A DNA stretch of 64,000 bases. Origin: Caballeronia sp. SBC1 (lineage in GTDB: Bacteria > Pseudomonadota > Gammaproteobacteria > Burkholderiales > Burkholderiaceae). The stretch spans positions 2,294,001 to 2,358,000 of the forward strand of contig NZ_CP049156.1 of NCBI RefSeq assembly GCF_011493005.1, given 5' to 3'. The notes beneath the pieces are model-generated. The model was not told where the DNA came from, searched no databases, and saw nothing but the letters and a program-made list of their open reading frames with translations. Below are positions 1 to 8,841 of this stretch, piece after piece. The stretch's first letter is position 1. Every line of letters begins with the position of its first letter. The position numbers were made by a program, and so were the translations under genes.

Positions 1-73
1 TGACACCCTGCGTACGCGCTCACGATGCAGCGCGTAGCCGAGGTCATTCACCACATACAAGGAATGCCACGAA

Positions 74-460
74 ATGAATGGAAGCGAGTTGAGCGACGTC
101 GAATTCCCCGTGCAAAAACAACTCGAGGCTTATAACGCCCGGGATATAGAAGACTTCATGCAATGGTGGGCCCACGACTGTGAGTACTATGAGTTTCCAT
201 CGCGTTTACTTGCTAGCGGCGCAAACGAGATCCGCGAACGGCACGTCGCGCGGTTTAGCGAAGCCAATCTTTCCGGCAAGCTCGTTAAGCGGATATCAGT
301 TGGCAACATGGTGGTGGACCAGGAAGTCGTCACTCGCACCTTTCCGGACGGCCCCGGTGAGATCGATGTCGTCGCTATTTACGAAGTCGAGAATGGGAAA
401 ATAGCGAAGGCATGGTTCAAGATGGGCGCGCCAAGATTGCATACCGCCGAGACGCGATGA
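74..460 (+). CDS. NTF2-like / SnoaL-like domain protein
   Basis: This 128-residue protein has the composition and layout of the SnoaL/NTF2-like cone fold: an N-terminal amphipathic helix (QLEAYNARDIEDFMQWW), an acidic-aromatic patch (HDCEYYEFPSR), and a C-terminal beta-sheet ending in VAIYEVENGKIAKAWF, which is the usual family signature. Members are often small isomerases, hydrolases or ligand-binding proteins, but the substrate cannot be read from the sequence. There is no signal peptide, so it is probably cytoplasmic. A purine stretch (aaggaa) lies upstream of the ATG. It stands alone; the first 73 bases show no supported gene. The 199 bases that follow it also hold no gene I can support. 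Confidence 0.8.
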   Translation: MNGSELSDVEFPVQKQLEAYNARDIEDFMQWWAHDCEYYEFPSRLLASGANEIRERHVARFSEANLSGKLVKRISVGNMVVDQEVVTRTFPDGPGEIDVVAIYEVENGKIAKAWFKMGAPRLHTAETR

Positions 461-659
461 GCGTTTAGGCTGTAGGCGTGTTCTGGTCTGCTTGCGGGAA
501 TCCCTAGCGAACTAATGGAGATCCGGTGCCGCAAAGGCTGTGCGACCATGCCAAATTCCAGTGGCAACGGCCATTGGTACAGCTTTGGGTCAATCTGAAC
601 CGACCGCCGCTTTAAACGCCGCTAGGAAGCCGGAAGTCGGGCGCCCCAGCGGCTAGCCC

Positions 660-2225
660 TTAGTACCGCGTTACCCTTCCCTCGTCCGGGATCTTGAACA
701 CGGATACCGCAGCCTTCAGGTGACGCGTCTGCTCATGCAGCGACGCAGCCGCCGACGCCGCCTGCTCCACCAGCGCCGCATTCTGTTGCGTCATTTCATC
801 CATCTGCACGACGGCCTGATTGACCTGCTCAATGCCCGTGCTTTGCTCCAGCGACGAAGCGCTGATCTCGGCCATCATCTGCGTGAGGCGCGAGATTGAC
901 GTCGATACCTCGCGCATTGCCTGACCTGCACGTCCCGCCAGCGCCGAACCATCGTTCACCTGCAAGACCGATTCACCGATCAGTTCCTTGATCTCCTTGG
1001 CCGATTGTGCGCTGCGTTGTGCAAGTCCGCGCACCTCGCTCGCCACGACTGCGAATCCGCGGCCCTGTTCACCCGCACGCGCCGCCTCGACAGCCGCATT
1101 CAACGCAAGAATGTTGGTCTGGAACGCGATGCCGTCAATCACCGAGATGATCTCCGCGATCTTGTCCGAACTCCTGGCGATGCTGGTCATCTTCTCGACC
1201 ACCTGATCGACCACGCCCGTGCCTCGTGATGTTGCCGTCAGCGCGTCGCCTGCAAGGCTGTTCGCGTCGCGCGCATGCTCGGCGTTCTGGCGCACCGTCG
1301 CGGTCAACTCCTCCATGCTCGATGCAGTCTCTTCCAGCGATGCAGCCTGATTCTCCGTGCGAGCCGACAGATCCGCGTTGCCGGTGGCGATTTCATCGGC
1401 GCCGAGATTGATCGAGTCCGACGACTCGCGCACCGTCTTCACCGTGTGCGCGACGCTCGCCTGCATCGACGCGAGACCGGCGAACAAGCGGCCAATTTCG
1501 TTGGTGCCGCGATCGGCAATATGCTCGTCGAGCTTGCCCTCGGCAATCCGTTCGAAGTGACGGCCAGCTTCCTCGAGCGGGGCGACCACGCCGCGGCGCA
1601 ACGCGACGTGTACGAACACGACACCCGCAACGAGCGCCACGAACATCGCCAGACCAACGCCGCGGAAAAGGCCAAGCCTGGCATCGATGGAATCCAGATA
1701 CGACTGGCTCGCGGTGTCGCCAAACCGGGCGAAGTTTTGTTGCTCGGCGAGGTAGCGGTCCTGGAACCCTTGGGTCGGCTGATCAAGGAACGCTTGCAGA
1801 TTATTGGCGTCGAGGTACTGGGTCAGTTCACTGAGCGCGCCGTGATACGCCTGGAATTTTTCCTGCAATGCGGCCGTGCGCGCCCTGTTTTCATCGCCGG
1901 TTTTGGGTGCATTGACGAAGGCGGTGAACGACTTGTCCGCTAGCGCCAACTGCTCGCGCGCGTGCTGGACAATGTCGACAGGTTCCGTGCCGCCACGCGC
2001 CATGCGGGTACCGGCACGCGACAGGTTGATCCGTGCGTCCATCAGTCGCTGGGTGGTTTCATTGACCTCGTTGACTTGCTTGAGCGCGATGTTCGAGAGG
2101 TTACGGACATCGTCGTGAGTAGCGGTCAGCGACCAGAAACCAAGACCTTCCGTGACAACCTGAAAAAGACAGAACACGATCAGAACGACCAGCAGGCCGG
2201 TAGAAACACTCGCTTTTTTAAGCAT
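660..2225 (-). CDS. methyl-accepting chemotaxis protein
   Basis: A 521-residue chemoreceptor. Residues about 9-30 form the first membrane helix, followed by a periplasmic four-helix-type sensor region (about 31-190, Tar-like) and a second helix near 190-212. A HAMP linker follows (about 212-265), then the cytoplasmic methylation/signalling domain, whose hairpin tip reads IDGIAFQTNILALNAAVEAA, the most conserved stretch of this family. It would signal to CheA/CheW at the inner membrane. The C-terminus (GRVTRY) lacks a CheR-tethering NWETF-like pentapeptide. No chemotaxis genes flank it, so it is an orphan receptor. The ligand is unknown. Start: ATG at 2225 gives a normal N-in signal-anchor helix. 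Confidence 0.95.
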   Translation of the reverse strand: MLKKASVSTGLLVVLIVFCLFQVVTEGLGFWSLTATHDDVRNLSNIALKQVNEVNETTQRLMDARINLSRAGTRMARGGTEPVDIVQHAREQLALADKSFTAFVNAPKTGDENRARTAALQEKFQAYHGALSELTQYLDANNLQAFLDQPTQGFQDRYLAEQQNFARFGDTASQSYLDSIDARLGLFRGVGLAMFVALVAGVVFVHVALRRGVVAPLEEAGRHFERIAEGKLDEHIADRGTNEIGRLFAGLASMQASVAHTVKTVRESSDSINLGADEIATGNADLSARTENQAASLEETASSMEELTATVRQNAEHARDANSLAGDALTATSRGTGVVDQVVEKMTSIARSSDKIAEIISVIDGIAFQTNILALNAAVEAARAGEQGRGFAVVASEVRGLAQRSAQSAKEIKELIGESVLQVNDGSALAGRAGQAMREVSTSISRLTQMMAEISASSLEQSTGIEQVNQAVVQMDEMTQQNAALVEQAASAAASLHEQTRHLKAAVSVFKIPDEGRVTRY

Positions 2226-2781
2226 ATTGACGACTCTTCGTAACGTTGAATTCGATATGGCCCTTCAACGTGTCTTAGCGTGCCAAGCAATAAGTATCTT
2301 TCTGCAGCACCCATCTGCCGCGCCCGTTCGCGAAAGCACGAATGGAGCGGGAGTGTCGTCGGGTGCGGATCGAAAAAACTATTGCAGGGTGGTCGTCGAG
2401 TGATCTAAGACAGCGTTGAAACCTAGCGGGCTGGCCTCTTGTTAACGGCGGTATTAACGGATACTTAAGCTGCGAATAAGCCAGCAAAAAAATACCCGGC
2501 AGTCTTTGAATTGCTGCTGAACCGGCCCTAAGACGCCACTCCTGACAAGATCTGACAGGGGTAGCAGATACGCTTCTTTTCCGGCAATTGCGAGAGGCAC
2601 CCTCATGTCGGGCTCTGGCACAGATCATCAACAAGCTCGCCACTGTGCGGCGGTATGATCGAGCGCGCCCAACCTCGCCCTCGATTCGCGCCCTCGATAG
2701 ATGCAGACGAAGCGAAACACCCGTTGCGGCCTGTAGTACCGCCTGCAAACCCAGCGCAATTCCATCAAGAAAGCGATCACG
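2226..2781. other. intergenic region, no supported gene
   Basis: These 556 bases separate the divergently oriented chemoreceptor and AlkC-type genes. Open frames are present on both strands (for example minus 2275-2748), but their translations are Arg/Ser-rich and look like no family. I see no RNA gene. The segment presumably contains promoters for both flanking genes, but no consensus elements stood out. Confidence 0.5.
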
Positions 2782-3879
2782 ATGTCGGACACCGAAAACA
2801 CCGCACTGAAAGAGATTTTCAACGAGCGCCGATTCCGCGATATGGCGCTCGACGTCAAAGCGGTTTATCCCCCCTTCGACACACGGAGTTTCCTCAAGAT
2901 CTCGCTAGCCGGGCTCGACGAGCTGACGCTGATGCAGCGCCTGCGCCGCATGACGCAGGCGCTGCATGCAACCCTTCCCGCGGACTACCGCCAGGCGCTC
3001 GAGGTTCTTCGTGCGCTGGCAATGCGCATCGAAAAGGGATTTTCCACGCTGGTCCTTCCCGACTACGTTGGACAATACGGGCTGGACGACTTCGATGTAT
3101 CGATGGAAGCGCTCAAGTTCTTCACGGCCTTCGGCTCGTCCGAGTTCGCGGTGCGCGAATTCCTGCGCAAGGATCTGACGCGAGCGCTTGCCATCATGAA
3201 AGTATGGTCACGCGATGACAGCGACGCCGTGCGGCGCCTCGCGAGCGAAGGCAGCCGTCCGCGCCTGCCATGGTCTTTCCGGCTCGACGCAATCCTGGCT
3301 GATCCTTCGCTGGCGGCACCCATTCTGGAGAACCTTCGCTCGGACGCGAGCCTCTATGTTCGCAAGTCGGTCGCCAATCATCTGAACGATGTGACCAGAT
3401 CGCATCCTGATTGGGTGCTGGACCGGCTGGCGACGTGGCCAATCGAAAACGCTCACACCGCCTGGATCGCAAAGCGCGCCCTGCGCTCGTTGATCAAGGC
3501 CGGTAACGGGCGCGCATTGGCTGTGATCGGCGCGGGTGGCGTGCCCGACGTGAAGATCAGCAAGTTCGCCGTGACACCTCGCCAGATTGCAATAGGCGAG
3601 CGTGTGACCTTGTCATTCGATCTTGCGTCCAAGTCTCCGGAAAGTCAGCGGCTTGTGATCGACTACAAAATGCATTACGTGAAGAAGTCGGGTGTGACGG
3701 CCGCGAAAGTATTCAAGCTCAAGGAGTTGACACTCGACGGCGGCCAAAAGGTAGCAATAGAACGCACGCAGAACATCAAGGACTTCACCACGCGAATACA
3801 TTATGCCGGGCGGCACGATGTCGAAATCCTGGTGAACGGGGTATGCCTCGCCAAGGGGTATTTCGATCTGAGTTGCTAA
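2782..3879 (+). CDS. DNA alkylation repair protein, AlkC-type HEAT-like glycosylase
   Basis: A 365-residue protein of the AlkC/AlkD HEAT-like-repeat DNA glycosylase superfamily, which removes N-alkylated bases such as 3-methyladenine. Residues about 10-255 are helical repeats (for example SLYVRKSVANHLNDVTRSHP and the following TAWIAKRALRSLIKAG). Residues about 260-365 are a beta-rich Ig-like module (VPDVKISKFAVTPRQIAIGE, ending KGYFDLS). That C-terminal module is what separates AlkC from the shorter AlkD, so AlkC is the better call. No signal peptide, so cytoplasmic. It ends 3 bases before the stop of the convergent LysR gene. The function is inferred from architecture; catalytic residues were not checked individually. 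Confidence 0.82.
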   Translation: MSDTENTALKEIFNERRFRDMALDVKAVYPPFDTRSFLKISLAGLDELTLMQRLRRMTQALHATLPADYRQALEVLRALAMRIEKGFSTLVLPDYVGQYGLDDFDVSMEALKFFTAFGSSEFAVREFLRKDLTRALAIMKVWSRDDSDAVRRLASEGSRPRLPWSFRLDAILADPSLAAPILENLRSDASLYVRKSVANHLNDVTRSHPDWVLDRLATWPIENAHTAWIAKRALRSLIKAGNGRALAVIGAGGVPDVKISKFAVTPRQIAIGERVTLSFDLASKSPESQRLVIDYKMHYVKKSGVTAAKVFKLKELTLDGGQKVAIERTQNIKDFTTRIHYAGRHDVEILVNGVCLAKGYFDLSC

Positions 3880-3882
3880 CGT

Positions 3883-4776
3883 TCATGCAGCAGAGGCCGC
3901 AACAAGCGCCTCAACCAGCGCGCGCTCCGGTCGTTGCAACGCCTCCATATTGCGAACGCAGATCAGGAGCTGGCGCGTGGCCCAGCGGTCGGTCAACTCC
4001 ACCGTGTGCACGCCCGGGGTCCCTCGGTACCGCTTCGCGGCGGTTGCCGGGACGATTCCCACACCGGCCCCTTGCTCGACCATGCAGCATATGTTTTCGA
4101 AGGTCCGCACCCGCGCGCGAAAATAGAACTGCTGCCCGGCAAATAACGCCTGTTCGCCCAGATACTCTTGCAGTGCACTGCCGGCGCTCAACCCGATGAA
4201 CTCTTCCTCAACCACGTCCCTGAGCGCGACCCGACGACGCCCGCTGAGCGCATGATCGCGCGCGACGATCAAAACGAGCTTGTCGACGGCGAACAGAAAC
4301 GTCTGCAACATCCCGTGCTCGAGCGCGTCGGAAACAATGCCTATCTCCGCAGCACCGTTAAGGACCGCCTTGATGGTCTCGGTACTCTGCCGCTCCTTCA
4401 AATCGATGTGCACGCCGGGGTTATGCCGAAGAAATCCGCCAAGAGGACGGGGCAGGAATTCCGTGACGGCCGCGGTATTCGCCCATACCCGAACACGCGT
4501 TCTGCGAGCCTCCGAGTGCTCCCCCAGTTCACCCTGCATCCGTTCGATCTGGCCGAGTACCAGACGCGCGTGGTGCGCCAATGTGTCCCCTGCCGGCGTG
4601 GATTCGACGCCACGACGGCCTCGCTCCAACAGCGGCAGCCCGAGCGCCTCCTCCATGCCGCGCAAACGGGCACTGGCGGACGGCAGGGACATGTTGGCCT
4701 GAGCCGCGCCGTGCGTGATGCTGCCGGTTTCGAGGATGAACAGGAAAAGGCGCAGGTCTATCAGATCGAAGCGCAT
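3883..4776 (-). CDS. LysR-family transcriptional regulator
   Basis: A 297-residue LysR regulator. The N-terminal winged helix-turn-helix covers residues about 5-65 (LRLFLFILETGSITHGAAQA followed by ARLRGMEEALGLPLLERGRR). The rest is the periplasmic-binding-protein-like effector domain. It is divergent from the TauE/SafE exporter gene at 4924, and a perfect T-N11-A inverted repeat lies in the 147-base intergenic space, only 24 bases before this start codon. This suggests autoregulation and control of the exporter. Its effector is not known; given the target, an organosulfonate or other anion is a guess. Confidence 0.93.
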   Translation of the reverse strand: MRFDLIDLRLFLFILETGSITHGAAQANMSLPSASARLRGMEEALGLPLLERGRRGVESTPAGDTLAHHARLVLGQIERMQGELGEHSEARRTRVRVWANTAAVTEFLPRPLGGFLRHNPGVHIDLKERQSTETIKAVLNGAAEIGIVSDALEHGMLQTFLFAVDKLVLIVARDHALSGRRRVALRDVVEEEFIGLSAGSALQEYLGEQALFAGQQFYFRARVRTFENICCMVEQGAGVGIVPATAAKRYRGTPGVHTVELTDRWATRQLLICVRNMEALQRPERALVEALVAASAA

Positions 4777-4799
4777 AACCGAAGAAGTTTTGTTGATCA

Positions 4800-4820
4800 G
4801 CCTTAGTTATACCCTAAGGC
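4800..4820. promoter_or_regulatory. LysR-box inverted repeat
   Basis: GCCTTAG - 7 bases - CTAAGGC, perfect arms, with an embedded T-N11-A core (TAG-N7-CTA). It lies between the divergent LysR and TauE/SafE genes, as expected for the primary binding site of a LysR regulator. Confidence 0.75.
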
Positions 4821-4923
4821 ACAGTACGTATCTTCCGCATTGTGGCCGTTGCGAATCTGGGGAAAATAAGGGCAATTCATTTGCCCGCGAAGTTTGCCTG
4901 CGAAGTTTTCCTGCGAAGCAACA

Positions 4924-5697
4924 ATGCCTTCATTAATGCCCTCATCAATGACCTCTCCTGACCTCGTTCGCGTCGCTGCCATTGCGCTGACCTTCCTGAT
5001 AGCCGGCACTGTCAAAGGCGTCACGGGCATGGGGCTTCCGACCGTGGCGATGGGTGTGCTCGGAACCCTCATGCTGCCAGTCGAAGCGGCTTCCCTGCTG
5101 ATCCTGCCGTCGTTCGTCACCAACGTCTGGCAGCTTCTGGCAGGTCCACGCCTGGGTGCGCTTGTGAGGCGCTTCTGGCTGATGATGGCGGGCATTGTGA
5201 TCGGCACGGTAGCCGCGGCTTCGTTCATTGCCGGCAGCGGCGGTGTCTGGGCCGTGACCGGGCTCGGGGCCGCACTGATGCTCTACGCTGCCTCCGGGTT
5301 GCTGTCCTGGCACGTCACAGTGCCGCCTCGGCATGAGCAGCGCCTGTCTCCTGTTATTGGCGTGGTGACCGGACTCGTCACTGGCGGAACAGGCGTTTTT
5401 GTTGTACCAGCGGTCCCCTATCTTCAAGCGCTCGATCTAAAAAAAGAAGATCTCGTCCAGGCGCTCGGACTATCATTTACGGTATCGACCGTGGCATTGG
5501 CGATCGGGCTTGCTCGCGCAAGCGCGTTCACAACCGCCGATCTCACCAGCTCGCTGCTCGCCGTCGTCCCTGCCTTGCTCGGTATGTGGATCGGTCAACG
5601 CATACGCGGCCGCATCAGCCCCGCGACCTTTCGGCGCTGGTTCTTTATCTGCATGCTGGCGCTCGGTCTTCAACTGCTGTTGCGGCATTTGATTTAA
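4924..5697 (+). CDS. TauE/SafE-family membrane exporter
   Basis: An integral membrane protein of about 257 residues from the sulfite/organosulfonate exporter (TauE/SafE) family. The typical motif near the first helix, FLIAGTVKGVTGMGLPTVAMG, is cut here as AGTVKGVTGMGLPTVA. A second half-repeat follows, GVVTGLVTGGTGVFVVPAVP, giving roughly eight hydrophobic segments. An in-frame TTG at 4894 would extend it by ten residues, but the ATG codons at 4924, 4936 and 4948 fit better with the first helix. It is divergent from the LysR gene and probably its target. The transported anion cannot be read from the sequence. Confidence 0.88.
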   Translation: MPSLMPSSMTSPDLVRVAAIALTFLIAGTVKGVTGMGLPTVAMGVLGTLMLPVEAASLLILPSFVTNVWQLLAGPRLGALVRRFWLMMAGIVIGTVAAASFIAGSGGVWAVTGLGAALMLYAASGLLSWHVTVPPRHEQRLSPVIGVVTGLVTGGTGVFVVPAVPYLQALDLKKEDLVQALGLSFTVSTVALAIGLARASAFTTADLTSSLLAVVPALLGMWIGQRIRGRISPATFRRWFFICMLALGLQLLLRHLI

Positions 5698-5761
5698 GCG
5701 TTGCGCCGGGGCATGCGCCCGGCGTCGACCATCTGGGAGATCTGACGCGATGCTCTCGCCA

Positions 5762-5969
5762 TTACTTGAAACACTGGGCGCGCTGGCAATACTGGCCAGC
5801 CTTGCGATCAACCTTCGCACGCTTCTCGGCCGGCGCCGCTAGCCTTAAGCGAAACATTGCAATGAACGCGCTGACGTTTTCGTAGCCAAGGTCGAGTGCA
5901 ATGGTCGTGACCGCCGCACCCGATGCAAGCATCGTCAACGCCCGCATCAGACGCGCGCGCTCGGTCCAC
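5762..5969 (-). pseudogene. AraC-family regulator remnant (C-terminal HTH only)
   Basis: Minus-strand translation just beyond the E1 gene stop reads RARLMRALTMLASGAAVTTI, then ALDLGYENVSAFIAMFR. This is the second helix-turn-helix of an AraC/XylS regulator, including the LGYE-SAFIAMF signature. The ligand-binding domain and first HTH are absent: upstream in the same frame the sequence runs straight into the E1 coding region. After IAMFR the family C-terminus is replaced by an unrelated tail. It is therefore a decayed fragment of about 45 homologous residues, not a gene. Confidence 0.75.
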
Positions 5970-8717
5970 CTACCGTTGCCAGGGAGCGCCCAATACCGAC
6001 CCCGCCTTCCCATACTGCTGCGACGCCTTTCGCACTATTGCGATATCGATCTCACCGTCGTCGGCTAGCGCTTTCAGCGCAGCGATCACAATGGATGCGC
6101 GATCCACTTCGAAGAACTCGCGCAATGCCTGACGGGTGTCGCTGCGACCGAAGCCGTCGGTGCCAAGCGTCACATAGCGACGCGGCACGTACGCGCGGAT
6201 CAATTCGGGCACCGCGCGAACATAGTCGGTTGCCGCGATCACCGGGCCGCGCGATGCGCCGAGCATCGTACTCACATACGGTGCAGGTGCCGTCTCGCCG
6301 AGCCGTGCAAGCCGTTCAGACGCCATGCCGTCACGCTGCAACTCAGTGAAGCTGGTCACGCTCCATACCGCGGCCTCAATGCCCCATTCGTCGCGCAACA
6401 TCCGCTGCGCCGCGATGACCTCGCCGAGAATCGCCCCGGCGCCGAGCAACTGCACCCGCGCCGTGGCATCCGGTTTCGTCGCAAGCGGATACATGCCTTT
6501 GAGAATGCCCTCGCGCAGCATCTCCAGATTACCGCCAGGCACCGATGGCTGCGCGTAGTTCTCGTTCATCACCGTGACGTAATAGAACACGTCGCGCTGG
6601 CGCTCGACCATCTCGCGCATGCCTTCGTCGACGATAGCCGCAACTTCATAGGCAAACGCGGGATCGTACGCGCGACAGTTCGGTATGGTCGATGCCACGA
6701 GATGACTGCTGCCATCCTGATGCTGCAACCCTTCACCTCCAAGCGTCGTCTTGCCCGCGGTCGCCCCGATCAGGAAGCCGCGTGCGCGCTGGTCCGCCGC
6801 CGCCCAGATGATGTCGCCAATGCGCTGGAAGCCGAACATCGAGTAATAGATGTAGAACGGCAGCATGGGCAGATCGTGAACGCTGTACGACGTCGCCGCG
6901 GCGATCCATGACGACATTGCGCCCGCTTCCGAAATGCCCTCTTCGAGAATCTGCCCCTTGGTGTCCTCGCGGTAATACAGCATGGAACCAAGATCTTCCG
7001 GCTCGTACAACTGCCCGAGCGGTGAATAGATACCAACTTGCCGGAACATGTTCGCCATGCCGAACGTACGCGCCTCGTCGGCGACCACGGGCACCACGCG
7101 GGGGCCAAGCGTTGCGTCCTTCATCAGCGTGCCGAACATGCGCACGATCGCCATGGTGGTCGACATTTCCTTGCCTGCCGCATCGATTGCAAACTGGCCC
7201 CAGGTAGTAATCGAAGGGACGATCAGCCCCTTCGACGCCGCTCTCCGCCTTCTGGGCAAATAGCCTCCAAGGCCTGCGCGTCGTGCGTGCAGGTACTGCA
7301 TCTCCGGACTGTTTTCCGCGGGTTTGTAGAACTTGACTGCTTCGACATCCGCGTCCGAAAGCGGCAGGCGAAAGCGATCGCGAAACGCCTTGAGGTCGTC
7401 AAAGCCAAGCTTCTTTTGCTGGTGCGTAGTCATCCTGCCCTGGCCCGATGTTCCCATGCCAAAGCCCTTCATCGTCTTGGCGAGGATGACCGTTGGCTGG
7501 CCTCGGTGACTCAGCGCTTTCGCATAAGCCGCATGGAGTTTGCGCACGTCGTGGCCACCGCGACGCAGGCCGTCAATATCCTCGTCGCTGAGATGAGAAG
7601 CCAATGCGGCAAGCTCGGGATTCTGGCCGAAGAAACGCTCGCGGTTATAACCGCCGTCGTTCGCCGAGAAGGTCTGGAACTGGCCATCGACCGTATGTGC
7701 AAAAGCACGCAGCAACGCGTTCGTCTGGTCGCGTGCAAAGAGTGCGTCCCAGTCCGAACCCCACAAGACCTTGATCACGTTCCAGCCCGCGCCAATGAAC
7801 TGCGCTTCCAGCTCGTCGATAATCCGGCCGTTGCTGCGCACCGGACCGTCGAGCCGCTGCAGGTTGCAATTGATGACGAACACGAGGTTGTCGAGTTGTT
7901 CGCGCGCAGCCAGCGACAACGCGCCGATCGATTCCGGCTCGTCCATCTCGCCATCGCCGAAGAAGCCCCACACCTTGCGGTCCTGCGTCTTTGCAAGGCC
8001 GCGGTTTTGCAGGTAACGCATAAAGCGCGCTTGGTAGATCGAGTTGATCGGACCGATACCCATTGAGCCCGTAGGGAACTGCCAGAAATCCGGCATGAGC
8101 CACGGGTGCGGATACGAACACAGCCCCGGTCCTGCGATCTCCTGCCGATAGTGCTGCAAATGCTCTTCGCTAAGAAAGCCTTCGAGGAACGCGCGTGCAT
8201 AAACGCCCGGCGATGAGTGCGGCTGAAAGTACACGAGATCGCCGCCCGTGCCTTCGCCCGCGTCCGGCGCTGCAGCGCGGAAGAAATGGTTGAAGCCCAC
8301 TTCGAAGAGATCGGCCGCGGAGGCATAGCTCGCAATATGGCCGCCCAGTTCGCCATAAGCCTTGTTAGCGCGCACGACCATGGCAAGCGCATTCCAGCGC
8401 AACGCGGCGGCGAGCTTTTCCTCTATCTCCAGATTGCCCGGATAACGCGGCTGCTCCGCCACGGGAATGGTGTTGATATAGGGCGTGACGCGTGCCCTCG
8501 ACGACTCGATACCCAGCGACAGCGCATGCTCGGCGAGGCGGTCATAAAGGTATTGCGCGCGGTCACGACCGACGTGTTCCGTGACTGCGTCCAGCGCCTC
8601 CAGCCATTCGGCGGTTTCCTCCGGATCACTGTCTTCGCGACCTCGGGATATGGAAAGAATTTGATCGGTTCCGCTGGATAAATCAGTCATGGCACGGCTC
8701 GGCATTGAATGGGGCAT
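5970..8717 (-). CDS. homodimeric 2-oxoacid (pyruvate-type) dehydrogenase E1, AceE/MdeB-like
   Basis: A 915-residue thiamine-diphosphate E1 of the AceE family: YINTIPVAEQPRYPGNLEIE near residue 80, the ThDP motif GDGEMDEPES at 254 closing with NCNLQRLDGP at about 283, and a transketolase-like C-terminal half. The family decarboxylates a 2-oxoacid and passes the acyl group to an E2 lipoyl domain. No E2 or E3 lies beside it, so it is probably not the housekeeping AceE. It is divergent from an Lrp/AsnC gene, like the MdeB (2-oxobutyrate dehydrogenase E1)/MdeR arrangement known from pseudomonads, although no methionine gamma-lyase gene is next to it. Substrate (pyruvate, 2-oxobutyrate or other) is uncertain. 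ATG codons at 8705 and 8690 are alternative starts. Confidence 0.88.
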   Translation of the reverse strand: MPHSMPSRAMTDLSSGTDQILSISRGREDSDPEETAEWLEALDAVTEHVGRDRAQYLYDRLAEHALSLGIESSRARVTPYINTIPVAEQPRYPGNLEIEEKLAAALRWNALAMVVRANKAYGELGGHIASYASAADLFEVGFNHFFRAAAPDAGEGTGGDLVYFQPHSSPGVYARAFLEGFLSEEHLQHYRQEIAGPGLCSYPHPWLMPDFWQFPTGSMGIGPINSIYQARFMRYLQNRGLAKTQDRKVWGFFGDGEMDEPESIGALSLAAREQLDNLVFVINCNLQRLDGPVRSNGRIIDELEAQFIGAGWNVIKVLWGSDWDALFARDQTNALLRAFAHTVDGQFQTFSANDGGYNRERFFGQNPELAALASHLSDEDIDGLRRGGHDVRKLHAAYAKALSHRGQPTVILAKTMKGFGMGTSGQGRMTTHQQKKLGFDDLKAFRDRFRLPLSDADVEAVKFYKPAENSPEMQYLHARRAGLGGYLPRRRRAASKGLIVPSITTWGQFAIDAAGKEMSTTMAIVRMFGTLMKDATLGPRVVPVVADEARTFGMANMFRQVGIYSPLGQLYEPEDLGSMLYYREDTKGQILEEGISEAGAMSSWIAAATSYSVHDLPMLPFYIYYSMFGFQRIGDIIWAAADQRARGFLIGATAGKTTLGGEGLQHQDGSSHLVASTIPNCRAYDPAFAYEVAAIVDEGMREMVERQRDVFYYVTVMNENYAQPSVPGGNLEMLREGILKGMYPLATKPDATARVQLLGAGAILGEVIAAQRMLRDEWGIEAAVWSVTSFTELQRDGMASERLARLGETAPAPYVSTMLGASRGPVIAATDYVRAVPELIRAYVPRRYVTLGTDGFGRSDTRQALREFFEVDRASIVIAALKALADDGEIDIAIVRKASQQYGKAGSVLGAPWQR

Positions 8718-8766
8718 TAGCGTTGCGAATGAATACAGCTTAGCTATTACGCTGCAGAATGTGCTA

Positions 8767-8785
8767 CTGATTAGCTTTTAATCAG
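8767..8785. promoter_or_regulatory. inverted repeat, candidate Lrp/AsnC operator
   Basis: CTGATTA - GCTTT - TAATCAG, a perfect 7-base inverted repeat with a 5-base AT-rich spacer. It lies in the 124-base gap between the divergent E1 gene and the Lrp-type regulator. Position and symmetry suit an autoregulatory site controlling both genes. Confidence 0.6.
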
Positions 8786-8841
8786 GCTCAGGGATAGTGT
8801 ATTTATTCCGTGCATGTCCACTTTTCCAGAAAATTCGAGCT

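Noticed and set aside
2275..2748. 157-codon minus-strand frame between the chemoreceptor and AlkC genes
   Set aside because: Composition (Arg/Ser/Leu) is that of non-coding GC-rich DNA; no motif or ribosome binding site.
5703..5723. GC-rich hairpin after the TauE/SafE gene
   Set aside because: CGCCGGG/CCCGGCG can pair, but no T-run follows on either strand, so it is not called as a terminator.
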